A stretch of 64,000 nt of DNA from Aralia elata (lineage: Eukaryota; Streptophyta; Magnoliopsida; Apiales; Araliaceae), in NCBI GenBank assembly GCA_034770075.1, contig CM068384.1, positions 34,494,414 through 34,558,413 of the forward strand, in the 5' to 3' direction. The translations under genes and the position numbers were made by a program. Positions within the stretch are counted from its first letter, which is position 1. Each line of letters opens with the position of its first letter. Below, piece by piece: positions 1-9,735 of the stretch. The notes under the pieces are model-generated. The model was not told where the DNA came from, made no database searches, and worked only from the letters and a program-made list of their open reading frames with translations.

Positions 1-989
1 TGAAGTTTTGGAGAGAAAATGGAGTGTTATGATTACATGAATTACCATAAATCTGAGTAGAAATTTAAGTGTAGCAACTTTGCTTATATTGCATGTGATG
101 TGAGTCAGGAAATTGAGTTTCCAGCTCCTTAGGAACAGGAATCGGTTGCCGTAAAATGCAAATTATCTTTATTAATCTTGATTGGTAATCTCATTTTTTA
201 TGTCATTTTCTTAAAATTATAATAATTCAATCTCTGGATTTGCTCATCAGCAACATCTCTTCAACAAAACAGGGACTTGTCTTGATTTTGAGTGAAGATT
301 GTATGGCTCTGACCAGCAGCTACAGAAAATTATACAATGTTTGAGCACGAATGTAGACCCTGTGCTGTGCAAACATTTTAAGCCAAAATTTATGCAATTA
401 CAATGATAAATAATTACATATTCTGTTAATATAATTTAAGTTCTTTGATTTTCTCCTAAACTTGTGTACATGACATGATATTGAAGGTATAAAACATGTA
501 ATTTTACGGAGCATCTTTATATAATTTATTCTCTTCAGGAATTCTATTGGAAGATTAATGAACATATCTTTTTTCTCAAGACTAACTTAGTAAAGTTTTT
601 ACATAAATGTTAGGTTACAAACAAACTCTTTATAGACCTCACCTCATCCTTCAAACCATAATTCAGTAACAATGATACAAGAGAGGTTTCTGTGCTGCCA
701 ATATACCATTCTTAATGACAATTAAAATCTCGTCCATCTGGGATTAAGATTCCTTTCATTATACATTATGTCTAATCTTTAATTTTTTTCTCACACATTC
801 AACGACACAAATATTACAACATATTAAAATTTGTAAGAAATAAATGTGTCGCTGATACGGTTGCCAAAAAATAATATTTCTTTCGCTGAATGTTTATTGA
901 AAAAAATTAGAAGATAAGTGTAATAGATAAGATCCATCCATAAATATGTACTCAGTTGAAAAGCCCATAGTAATTACTAGGAGTGAATA
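1..989. other. Intergenic DNA, no gene seen
   Basis: AT-rich sequence with stop codons in all frames and no domain-like translation. A weak inverted pair around ACGACACAAAT (about 809) and the matching GTGTCGC (about 846) could be an old MITE, but it is too short to call. It lies downstream of RAF1 relative to transcription. Confidence 0.5.
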
Positions 990-1266
990 GCCTGTTTGTG
1001 AGTTTTAAGTTGGGATGAAGGTAAAGGATGAAAGGAAAAAAAAAATTTCTAAAAAAAATTGGAAGAACAACTTTTCCTTCTCATCCATCCCCTTCCCTTC
1101 CCTCTCCTCCAAATTAAAATTCACATAAACCCCCACTTTGTAAGCTTTAGTTTGGGAGAAAGGGAAGGGATGGAAATGAAAAATTCTTCTTTCAAAGAAC
1201 TAAAAGTAAAAACTTTTCCTTTCTTTCCCGTCCCTTCCCTCCAAAACAAAACTCACAAACACAGCC
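990..1266. mobile_element. MITE with GCTGTGTTTGTGAG-like terminal inverted repeats
   Basis: The left end reads GCCTGTTTGTGAGTTTT and the right end, reverse-complemented, reads GGCTGTGTTTGTGAGTTTT. The body is made of purine-rich and pyrimidine-rich stretches (GGGAAGGGATGG and its complement) that can fold back. About 280 bp with no coding capacity, which fits a non-autonomous hAT-type MITE. No clean target-site duplication was found. Short open frames across it are fortuitous. Confidence 0.55.
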
Positions 1267-1449
1267 TAAAGTTTCAAATGTAGCTGGGGATGAAAAGGTA
1301 AAGACAAGCATGACTGCTCTGTATTGACAGATTTTGTTCATTTCAAACATGCTGTAATTCTGCTCCCCCATCATTTCTGCTATATTGGTTCCTCAGGCAA
1401 GTAGCAACAAAATAGATTTGGGATATCAAGAACTTAAAAGACATATTCC

Positions 1450-4400
1450 ATGCTAAAAAATTTTGCAACTGAATATATTTAACAAGAACCAAGTTTTAAC
1501 TGCTTAAGGAAAAAAAAAATTGAAATAAAGACCATAAAACTATAAACCCTGGACTCTGAATTTTCGTTGTCCTAGATATAATATTACGCCCACTCGTCCA
1601 GTATAATATTTTAGGCTCTCAGCAAGTCTACACTCCCATGAACTACATTATAAACATGCAAGCTCAAATTTTTAGTTTAGGACATTCTTTACATGGCATG
1701 ATCAAGCTAATAAATCACTAAGCAACAGTTAGGGACAACATAGTGAAAAGGCTTAAACCTATATACATGTAACTAGAAAATAATTATTCACACCTAGTAT
1801 AAGACTAAATTATATGATGTCTTATTATTGAGGTGGAATAAGAACATAAAAAAGCATGATGGAACCAACACTAGATTATGCCATAACTTCTGAAAGCTAA
1901 TTTCTGTAGATCGTAGAATTTTCAAACTGACAAAATTAAGAGAGATATTGCAACTATAGAGTCAAAGACCTCAATACTATTTGAGTAGATTCATCTTCTG
2001 AATTTGGATGAAAACCAACACCTAGAAGCAGAGATAAAAAAAAAAAAAAAAAAACTGATTTTAAAAAAAAAAACAAAAAAAAAAAACGTGTGCAATCCGC
2101 TTGACAAAAAAAAGACTTAATACATGCTAAAGGTCTTGTTAAGTGTTAACTTGTCCCTTACAATTTCTTCAACTAGTTGTTCTATTAGCTTATCACCTTC
2201 GCATGATATCTTAGATACAAGGTGTTACTAGTACACATTCAAGTAAGAACTAAGAACTTGAACATCTAGTTACTAGGATATCCGAACAGCATATGTTATC
2301 AGTCAGCAGAATCTGAAACATCTAAAATGAATATCAAGAACTTATAAGCTGCACAAAGAGAAAACTTCATCGAAATTGTCACGGACGAAGACGTACTCAG
2401 GCTAAGAAACAACTTCAATAAATTTATCCAACCATAACTATAGCCAAGTAATGCAAGAAGTGACATCAAGCTTGCAATTTTATTCTAAGAAAAAAATGTC
2501 AGAAAAATTAATGTCTAAAACAGAAACAGAAAGAATCAAAAAATGATTCTCAATAATCCTATTACATCCACTGAAGTAATACACTAGGGATATGTTGAAA
2601 TCTAACAAAATATAAGTTAGTCTTATCAGAAAGTTGGTTTAATCAGAATTAAGTTTCAAATTCAGACACCCAGATGCTCAAGTCTTAGGATTATGTAAAA
2701 GGAAAACTTCCCTACCACGGCAAAGGAGAAAGGATTAGCAAGCTTATCAATAAGGTCATTCGACAAAAAAAGCCCTGGTTCACCTCGGAAAGAAGAAAGA
2801 GGCGATCAATAAAGTCCCCCCCCCCCCGAACTGGATAAAATGTCCGAAGACCTTCTCTTTCCTTTTCATTACAAACAAAGCGAAGGCGCTACTTAGCCCT
2901 ATCAAGAATGAAGGCCCGTGCGACACCCGGCGTTAACACTCCCAAATCTGGAAATGCTAACCACAGTTTCAATGGTAACGGGAATACGCCCAACGGCGAA
3001 AGCATACAAAGATAGTGAAGCTTCCATCGCTTAGATTTAGTGTGTCATCTGTTGTCTTGTCCAAGTCCTTCTCCTTTCTATTTTTGGATTCTTTCTCCAC
3101 GGGCAAATATAGTCTACTACACTCTTTCTTGGCTAGTGTAGTAAACTATATTATAGGTCATTCGGAAGGGCCCCGTATAGTTTTCTTTTGTGGCGTAACG
3201 TTGTGGTTGTTCCCTCGACCGACCGAGAAAATTTCAAGAGGTTTTGGGTTATTTTCTTGTTTTAGCACCCTAGTTCTCTTGTTGGCTTTGATACCATGAA
3301 ATAAAATAGAGAAAAAGACCTTCAAGAGAATAAAGAAATCAAAACTCTTTCTGGTTTAATCAGAATTAAGTTTCAATTTCAGACACCCAGATGCTCAAGT
3401 CTTAGGATTATGTAAAATCATTTTGATAAGGAATTGGCATCTAATATCTGCTACAAACACAAGGCAGTACAAGTAGTGTCGTTCAAACAGATAATTTCGT
3501 TAACCAATTGATAAACAAATGATCCAGGGATCTATTGACTATTACCGAATTACTTTCCTAGATACAATAGAACAAAACATACCTAGTCTACCTTGGTTGA
3601 TTCAAATTAATCACATCTATCTGATCTCAATTGGTATGACCTCGGGATGAAAATTGTAAGGGAACACTACATATATTGAAGATTAAAAAGGCGACTCAAG
3701 CAACTCTTTGCTTCAAAAGGACCAATTCTTTTGGCAAGCCTCAACAACAAAAGCATCCTTATACATCTTCAAAATCTAAAATCCTAACTGTCTGGTGCTA
3801 TCCAATTTCGATATTCAGATCAAAGAGTACACCTTTACTAATCTTTTCATTCCCAATCTTCTTCAGTCAACTGATTTTCAGACTCTTCTCTTGGTGGCCT
3901 AACCACCAAAACCACAGTTCCTAAACTCTCCTCCACACCCAATTCCTTCAATGTTGATCCCCTCTCAACCTTCAACCCATCATCTCCTCTAGATACCAAA
4001 TAAAACCCATCATCAGCAGCCACTTTTTTACTCTTTCTATCAGTCACAACCAAAATAGCTTCCTCCTTATACCACCTATTCACCCGCCACGGCAAAACCC
4101 TCGCATCCGCAAACCCCACCACCACTCCTCCTCTCTTCAATCCCACCAAGGGCTCCCACCCCGGCAAAACCACCCACCTACTCCACGCCTTCTCCGCCAC
4201 CACCACCCCAAACTCCCCTTCCGTTCCACACTCCCACGGCGCCTCCATCACCTCCTTTTCTATCTCCTCTGACCTACACACCGGCAAAACTGCCACCATT
4301 GTCGCCTCCGACACCTCCCCAACCTTCATCCTAACAACCGGAACCCTCACTCCTTCCGCAACATTCTCTTTACCGACCACATCCCCATCTTTCCTCTCCA

Positions 4401-4569
4401 ATTCCTCCAAAACCTTACTTTTAGCCCTATCTGAACCCGCCATTGCCAAGGCCTTTTCCAACCCCACATTCCTCTCCTCCAAATCCTGATGCTCAAGTGC
4501 TTGTCTATAATACATAAACGATAAACAATCACGCGGAACAGTATAATCAAAGCTCTCCCAGCCCCGTTC
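1450..4569 (-). repeat. Inverted segmental duplication, arm A (RAF1 C-terminal two thirds plus 3' flank)
   Basis: The reverse complement of this segment reappears from 6526 to about 20762. Anchors checked by eye: 4569 matches 6526 (inside RAF1); about 3735-3545 matches 13484-13690; 2660-2585 matches 13865-13930; 2470-2200 matches 14030-14300; 2105-1960 matches 20130-20270; 1500-1452 matches 20705-20760. Homology stops abruptly at both ends. Arm A has its own 652-bp insert (2701-3352) that arm B lacks. Confidence 0.88.
2636..3417. repeat. 65-bp direct repeats (2636-2700 and 3353-3417) bracketing a 652-bp insert
   Basis: The 65-bp blocks starting GGTTTAATCAGAATTAAG differ at only about one position. 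Arm B has a single copy (about 13806-13868), so the ancestral state was one copy without insert. The insert (2701-3352) is far less AT-rich than its surroundings, holds a C10 run at about 2818 and phrases such as GGCCCGTGCGACACCCGG that look like plant mitochondrial DNA. Its right end, on the minus strand, reads TGGTATCAAAGCC next to an LTR-like end, which resembles a copia primer site. So the insert may join organelle-like DNA and a retroelement end. The 94-codon open frame at 3015-3299 resembles no family I recognise. Confidence 0.6.
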
Positions 4570-5175
4570 CTTTCGCCGGCGAGGAAAATCCTTAATAGCT
4601 CGGGCAAGCTCTTGTGCCCCCTTTGCATCAAATTTCTCCTCCACAATCAACCGCGCCGCCGCCACGCGCTGCGTGACACTCAGCAAACGGATTTCATACA
4701 ACAATGCATCGCCACCCAAATCGAAATAACCCAGAATTTCAGGGTCGATTTCGGACTGAACTAACGAGTCTCTAACTTGAACGCCGACTACAAGGCGGTT
4801 CTGTTCAACGCCAGAAATTCCAGTGATTTCTTCAATGGTGGGAGGGGTGAATCCTTCCTGGGTAAGGGAGGGAATTAGAGGGGCGTAATCAAACCATAGG
4901 CCGAGGCGATTGGCGAGGATTTCGAGGCGGCCATTGGCGTCAAGGGAGCGGAATTGGGGCGGAATAGGAGAAGGGGGTGGCCGAAAAGGCTGGTAGACCT
5001 GTTGTTGAGGTGTGTTTGGTTTAGATGGGATGATTGTGGCTGAAATTGGTTTGCTACAGTGGGATTTTTGTAGGGGAAATTGGGGATTGAGAGCAATTGA
5101 CTGGTGGTGATGGTGGTTTGTGAGAAAAGGGGACGACAGAGAAAGTGTGTTTACAGTTAATGAGAGCATTGACAT
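3847..5175 (-). CDS. RAF1: Rubisco accumulation factor 1, chloroplastic
   Basis: A 442-residue single-exon protein that I recognise as RAF1, the plastid assembly chaperone that holds Rubisco large-subunit dimers after chaperonin folding and passes them on to the L8 core. Residues 1 to about 50 are rich in Ser, Thr, His and Pro and poor in acidic residues, as expected for a chloroplast transit peptide. Residues about 70-270 are the helical domain (it includes RLGLWFDYAPLIPSL and SFMYYRQALEHQDLEERN); a charged linker near 260-280 leads to the beta-sheet dimerisation domain (about 285-430, with PGWEPLVGLKRGGVVVGF and LPWRVNRWYKEEA). The C-terminus ends in acidic residues. Length matches the family (roughly 430-450), and the lack of introns fits known plant RAF1 genes. 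The start is the first ATG in a good AACC-ATG context; a second Met at residue 3 is possible. The frame is intact. The region to the right holds a partial inverted copy. Confidence 0.96.
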   Translation of the reverse strand: MSMLSLTVNTLSLSSPFLTNHHHHQSIALNPQFPLQKSHCSKPISATIIPSKPNTPQQQVYQPFRPPPSPIPPQFRSLDANGRLEILANRLGLWFDYAPLIPSLTQEGFTPPTIEEITGISGVEQNRLVVGVQVRDSLVQSEIDPEILGYFDLGGDALLYEIRLLSVTQRVAAARLIVEEKFDAKGAQELARAIKDFPRRRKERGWESFDYTVPRDCLSFMYYRQALEHQDLEERNVGLEKALAMAGSDRAKSKVLEELERKDGDVVGKENVAEGVRVPVVRMKVGEVSEATMVAVLPVCRSEEIEKEVMEAPWECGTEGEFGVVVAEKAWSRWVVLPGWEPLVGLKRGGVVVGFADARVLPWRVNRWYKEEAILVVTDRKSKKVAADDGFYLVSRGDDGLKVERGSTLKELGVEESLGTVVLVVRPPREESENQLTEEDWE

Positions 5176-5256
5176 GGTTGTTTTGTGCGATAGAATTGAG
5201 AAGGTTTGGACAAGGTGAAGGTGGGCTTGGAAAGGAGGAAGGAGGGAGCTCTGAGC

Positions 5257-5262
5257 CTTATC
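5257..5262 (-). promoter_or_regulatory. I-box-like GATAAG motif upstream of RAF1
   Basis: On the RAF1 strand the sequence reads CAGATAAGG about 80-85 bp before the ATG. GATAAG boxes are common in light-regulated promoters, including Rubisco small-subunit genes. A six-base match may be chance; the support is its position and the role of the gene. Confidence 0.35.
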
Positions 5263-5291
5263 TGATGATGAAGAAGTACAAATTTGTTTTA

Positions 5292-5300
5292 GATATTTTA
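5292..5300 (-). promoter_or_regulatory. Evening element AAAATATCT upstream of RAF1
   Basis: A perfect nine-base evening element lies on the RAF1 strand about 117-125 bp before the ATG, 30 bp upstream of the GATAAG box. In plants this motif is bound by CCA1/LHY/RVE-type MYB proteins and gives circadian timing. Functional assignment is inference. A CCAAT motif lies further upstream (about 5342-5346 on the same strand). Confidence 0.45.
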
Positions 5301-5480
5301 GAGATATGGGTGGGTAATGGGTATATGGGAAGATCCAGGATATTGGATGGGTCCGGTATAATAAGTTGGGCTGGATCTATCAAACTATTACTATGGACGC
5401 TCTTTTTAAGGGAGGATGAGTGGATAAAGTAATAATTCATGTTTTCAAGCAGAAAGGAGCATAAGTGGATAACAAGTAGA

Positions 5481-6087
5481 GTCTGTTCGGGACGACTTAT
5501 TTTAAGGAAATTGATATTTTTACAATAAAAAATAATATTTTTACATAAAAAGTGTCGCTATAGATCTTATAGCATAGTGACAATTTTTTCCGTCGCTATA
5601 CATCTATAACGACACTTTTCATGTAGAAATATCAAAAAATATTGTGAAAATATTAGTTTTCTATTTTAAATGACTTATAAGTTAAAATATAAGTTGATTT
5701 ATAAGTTATTTTAAGTTGTGACTTATAAATAAAAATGTTCGGTATCAATTTGATTTGTAAGTAAAAAATTAAGTTAAAACAAGTTATAAAAGTGTTCGGC
5801 TCATAATGACTTATAAGTTAAAATAATGTAAAGATTACTAAAAATGATATTAATAGAAAGAGGGGCAAAATAGAAGAGGAGAAAAATAGACATTACATTT
5901 GGTCAAACTAACTTATTTTAAAATGACTTATAAGTCATTTTAAAATACGTCACAAATAGTTACTTATTTTTTTTAACTTAAAAACCAACTTATAAGTTAA
6001 AAAATAAGTAACTCTCAAACACTCAAACGGTGGCAAATGACTTATAAGTTGGTTTGACCAACTTATAAGTCATTGTCGAACACCCCC
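5481..6087. mobile_element. hAT-type MITE built of ACTTATAAGT palindromes
   Basis: Ends read GTCTGTTCGGGACGACTTAT on the left and, reverse-complemented, GGGGTGTTCGACAATGACTT on the right. The body repeats ACTTATAAGT or close variants about ten times in both orientations, a pattern I know from common plant hAT-derived MITEs. It sits in the upstream region of RAF1, about 300-900 bp from the ATG, so it could affect RAF1 expression. It has no coding capacity. Confidence 0.7.
5513..5665. mobile_element. Small MITE nested in the ACTTATAAGT MITE
   Basis: An inverted repeat of about 50 bp per arm. The left arm contains TTTTTACATAAAAAGTGTCG and CTATAG; the right arm, reverse-complemented, contains CTACATGAAAAGTGTCG and TTATAG. 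The centre carries CCGTCGCTATA. It interrupts the larger MITE near its left end. Confidence 0.6.
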
Positions 6088-6525
6088 GTAATACCATGGA
6101 ATGTAAAATTCATGTTTACAAGCTCACAAATCCCATGCGAATGAGCGATATAGATAATAATTTATTATATTAATAATTAAAATTTTAAATTGTAATTTCA
6201 AGAACATAACTATAACTATTAAATAGTTAAATATTTATTCAAATAACTAATGATTGAATTATATATTGTAAGTTCTTTTAATCAATTATTAAGTTAAATA
6301 TTTGAATAAATTATTACAGAATTATTTAGTTATTATTATGAAAAAATAATTAATTTTATTTTATTCAAGTCTGTAACAAAATTCTATATTAGTGTTTATA
6401 TTGACAAATTTTACTTGAAATTTTAATACGAATAGAATTACGAAATTCAAGTTTTAATAAATTTTAATTTAATTATAACAATTAATTAAATTTAATATAT
6501 TTTTTCAATAATGTTACGGTTATTT
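6088..6525. other. AT-rich spacer, no gene seen
   Basis: Very AT-rich sequence with many TTAATTA/AATTAAT stretches between the upstream MITE and the start of arm B. No open frame or recognisable repeat end. It ends abruptly where RAF1 homology begins. Confidence 0.5.
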
Positions 6526-6994
6526 TCAACGGGGCTGGGAAAATTTTGAATTTTGATTATACTGTTTCGCGTGATTGTTTATCGTTTATGTATTATAGAC
6601 AAGCACTTGAGCATCAGGATTTGGAGGTGAGGAATGTGGGGTTGGAAAAGGCCTTGGCAATGGCGGGTTCAGATAGGGCTAAAAGTAAGGTTTTGGAGGA
6701 ATTAGAGAAGAAAGATGGGGATGTGGTGGGTAAAGAGAATGTTGCGGAAGGAGTGAGGGTTCCGGTTGTTAGGATGAAGGTTGGGGGAGGTGTCGGAGGC
6801 GATAACGGTGGCAGTTTTGTTGATGTATAGATCAAAGGAGAAAGAAAAGGAGGTGATGGAAGCGCCGTGGGAATGTGGGATGGAAGGGGAGTTTGGGGTG
6901 GTGGCGGCCGAGAAGGAAGGGGAGTAGTTTCCGAGACTAGCCTCAAAACCATAAGTTTCTAGTTTACATCTAAAATTTTCAACTTTTCTAGAAA

Positions 6995-8070
6995 TAGGCG
7001 AAATGCCAATTGAACTGGCGTTTGAAAATTTTTGTCACGTTGAATGTCATTTGCAGTGGCGTTGGAGTGTACTAATCCCCTAGGTTAGCTTAACTAAATT
7101 ATTTTTTTTAAAAAAATTATCCTAATTTTTTTTATTTAAAATGAATTTATTTTTAAAAAATAAAAAATAAAAAAATCGAACAAGGAAAGTTTTTTTTTTC
7201 CATAAAGCAAAGATGTCAGTAAATTTGAAAATAAGGAAAGTTGAGGAGAGAGAGAGAGCTGAACGCCATTTGAATTGGCGTTTGAAGCTAATTTAATTTT
7301 TTTTTCATAAAGCAAAGATGTCAGCAAATTTGAAAATAAGGAAAGTTGACGAGAGAGAGAGAGAGAGCTGAACGCCACTTGAATTGACGTTTGAAGCTAA
7401 TTTTTTTTTTCATAAAGCAAAGATGTCAGCAAATTTGAAAATAAGGAAAGTTGAGGAGGGAGAGAAAGAGAGAGAGCTGAAGGCCACTTGAATTGGCATT
7501 TGAAGCTAATTTTTTTTTTCATAAAGCAAAGATGTTAGCAATTTTGAAAATAAGGAAAGTTGAGGAGAGAGAGAGAGAGAGCTGAACGACACTTGAATTG
7601 GCGTTTGAAGCTAATTTTTTTTTCATAAAGCAAAGATGTCAGCAATTTGAAAATAAGGAAAGATGACGAGAGAGATAGAGAGTTGAACGCCACTTGAATT
7701 GGCGTTTGAAGCTATTTTTTTTAATAAAGCAAAGATGTCGGGAACATTTTTTTGAACGCCACTTGAAGTGGCGTTTGAACCAAATTTTTAATTTTTTTTA
7801 TAAAGCAAACATGTAAGTTTTTTGAATGCCACTTGAATTGGCGTTTGAAGCTATTTTTTTTTAATAAAGCAAAGATGTCAGGAGCATTTTTTTGAACGCC
7901 ACTTGAAGTGGCGTTTGAACCAAATTTTAATTAAATTTTTTTATAAAGCAAACATGTAAGTTATAGCAATATAAAAACCATTGAAATATAAAAGAAAAAT
8001 CACCAGCGCCACTTGAACTATTTTATTTTATTTTATTTAAAAAAATCACCAACGCCACTTGAAGCAAGTG
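6995..8070. repeat. Left array of about ten 20-bp palindromes
   Basis: Palindromes with arms close to AACGCCACTT and AAGTGGCGTT around one central base occur near 6999, 7263, 7370, 7484, 7586, 7687, 7755, 7825, 7896 and 8050. The first units repeat every 101-114 bp with a spacer containing CATAAAGCAAAGATGTCAGC, a GGAAAGTTGAGGAG segment and a (GA)n run. From 7755 the period drops to about 70 bp and the (GA)n run is lost. Confidence 0.85.
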
Positions 8071-8089
8071 GCGTTGAGTTTCTAAGTAT

Positions 8090-8360
8090 ATACACAGTCA
8101 TTCCACATCATTTGGTATATACACAGTCATTCCCTAGTCCACTTCCATCACGTGGTGGAGTGCCATCTTCATATCAAGTTTTCCCTTCCATGTCGCAATT
8201 TTTATCTTTTCAGCCATCGGCAATACATGACGAGTCGACATTGTCAACACCTCCACCTGCACATATTCGGGAACCACGTAGAGGACCTCCGAGAGAGGCT
8301 AGAGATAGAGGGAGACCATGTAGCACACATGACCGAGTGCATAGATAGATTAGTTTAGAT
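8090..8360 (+). other. Non-repetitive core of the foldback element, possible gene fragment
   Basis: Between the two palindrome arrays is a stretch of normal complexity. An open frame ending at 8348 gives a Pro-, Ser- and Arg-rich tail (REPRRGPPREARDRGRP). It could be the C-terminal end of a transposase-linked or plant-mobile-domain protein, or a captured host fragment. I do not recognise it with confidence, and it lacks any catalytic motif. Confidence 0.35.
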
Positions 8361-8837
8361 TTTCTTGGGCCTATCTTATTGAGTTGTATTTAGTATTGAA
8401 ATTGTAAGTATATATGTTAATGTTTTATTTTTAAACAGATTATTCTTCATTTGGTTTATAAATGAGTAGCACATTATCTGATTTTTTATTTTATTTTATA
8501 ATAATGATTAATAATATTAGACGAAATATTATTTTTTGAAATGAGAGATTGATAGATTTTTTGGAATGACAGATTTTGAAAAATTATATAGCTTTTTGTC
8601 ATGTTTTCTCACCCTAACACAGTTTTCTCTTTTCTCTATCAATTTTGCTTTTTTAACAAAAAAAAATTAAAATTCCAACGCAAATCAGATTGGCGTTAAA
8701 TCTCTTACATGTTATTTTTTTTTACAAATTTTCTTTGTAAATAAAATTTTTAAAAAAACTATAAAAATTACAAAAAAAAATTTATAAAAATTAAAACGCA
8801 AAAAAAAAAGTTCCAAGGATTCTTCAAAAAATTAGAA

Positions 8838-9735
8838 ACTCAACGCCACTTCAAGTCAAATGGCGCTGGTGATTTTTTTTTTTTTAAAAAAATTCCATTG
8901 AACTTTCAAATTGACGTTAAATAAAAAAAAAGGTTGCAAAAGTCTCACATTTTTTTTCCAAATTTACTATATTAAAAAAATAGGTTGAAATGCTATTTCA
9001 GGTGGCGTTTAAAAAAAAAGTTCTCTGCCACGTTCAAAAAAAGTTCTTGACATCTTTTTTCCAAATTTTGCTTTAAAAAAAAGAAAAGAAAAAGTACAAA
9101 CTCTAGTTCGAGTGGCGTCCACAAATATAATAAAAATAAAAATAAAAAAGGTCAAACGTCAGTTCAAGTGGCGTTCAGAAAAAAAATCCACTGACACCTT
9201 TTTCCAAATTTTGCTTTATAAAATTATTAAAAATAAATAAAATTACAAACGTCAGTTCAAGTGTCGTTCAAAAAAAAGTTTTGCTTTAATAAAAAAAAGG
9301 GTCAAATACTCTAACGTCAGTTGAAGTGGCATTCAAAAAAAAAACTCACTGACACCTTATCCCCACTTTTGCTTTTATAAAATTATTAAAAAAAAAATGT
9401 TCAAATGCCACTTGAAGTGGTGTTCACAAAAAAAGCTCTTGACGTCTTTACCTTTCCTCTTTTTTTTTTCAAATGTGCTTAATAAAAAGATATTTATAAA
9501 AATTAAAAAAATGGTTCCAACGCCACTTCAAGTGGCGTTTGGATTAATTTTTTTTCTTTTAAATAAATAATTTGGTTTTAAAAAAAATTAGAATATTTTT
9601 TTTAAATTTTTTTTTATTTAAAACATAATCCTAATTTTTTTTATAAAAAAAATTGTTTATTTAAAATATAATTTGGTTTAAGTTAATCTAGCAAGGGGTT
9701 TATTTAATCTGCACTCAAACGACAGTTGAAGTGGC
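8838..9735. repeat. Right array of palindromes, inverted relative to the left array
   Basis: Palindromes resembling AACGCCACTT/AAGTGGCGTT occur near 8840, 8990, 9155, 9248, 9310, 9405, 9517 and 9715. Spacers contain GACACCTTTTTCCAAATTTT and TTTGCTTTATAAA, the reverse complement of the left-array spacer. Units here are more diverged (AACGTCAGTTCAAGTGGCGT is frequent). Confidence 0.8.

Noticed and set aside
3015..3299. 94-codon open frame in the 652-bp insert
   Set aside because: No recognisable domain; it lies in DNA that looks like an organelle or filler insert and is absent from the duplicated arm, so it is not called as a gene.
4347..5096. Overlapping open frames on the RAF1 strand in other frames (4347-4646 and 4875-5096) and on the opposite strand
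   Set aside because: They are shadows of the RAF1 coding sequence, explained by its GC-richer codon use.
5145..5432. 95-codon plus-strand frame overlapping the RAF1 start and promoter
   Set aside because: It is antisense to the RAF1 5' end, has no domain, and its length is within chance expectation.
6614..6952. 112-codon minus-strand frame antisense to pseudo-RAF1, Pro/Thr/Ser-rich
   Set aside because: It is a reverse reading of RAF1 sequence; the low-complexity composition comes from GT-rich codons on the other strand.
7263..7920. Regularly spaced palindromic repeats that superficially resemble a CRISPR array
   Set aside because: Spacers are not unique: they repeat the same AAGCAAAGATGTCAGC sequence, the genome is a plant, and the array is mirrored in the right half of a TIR-bounded element.
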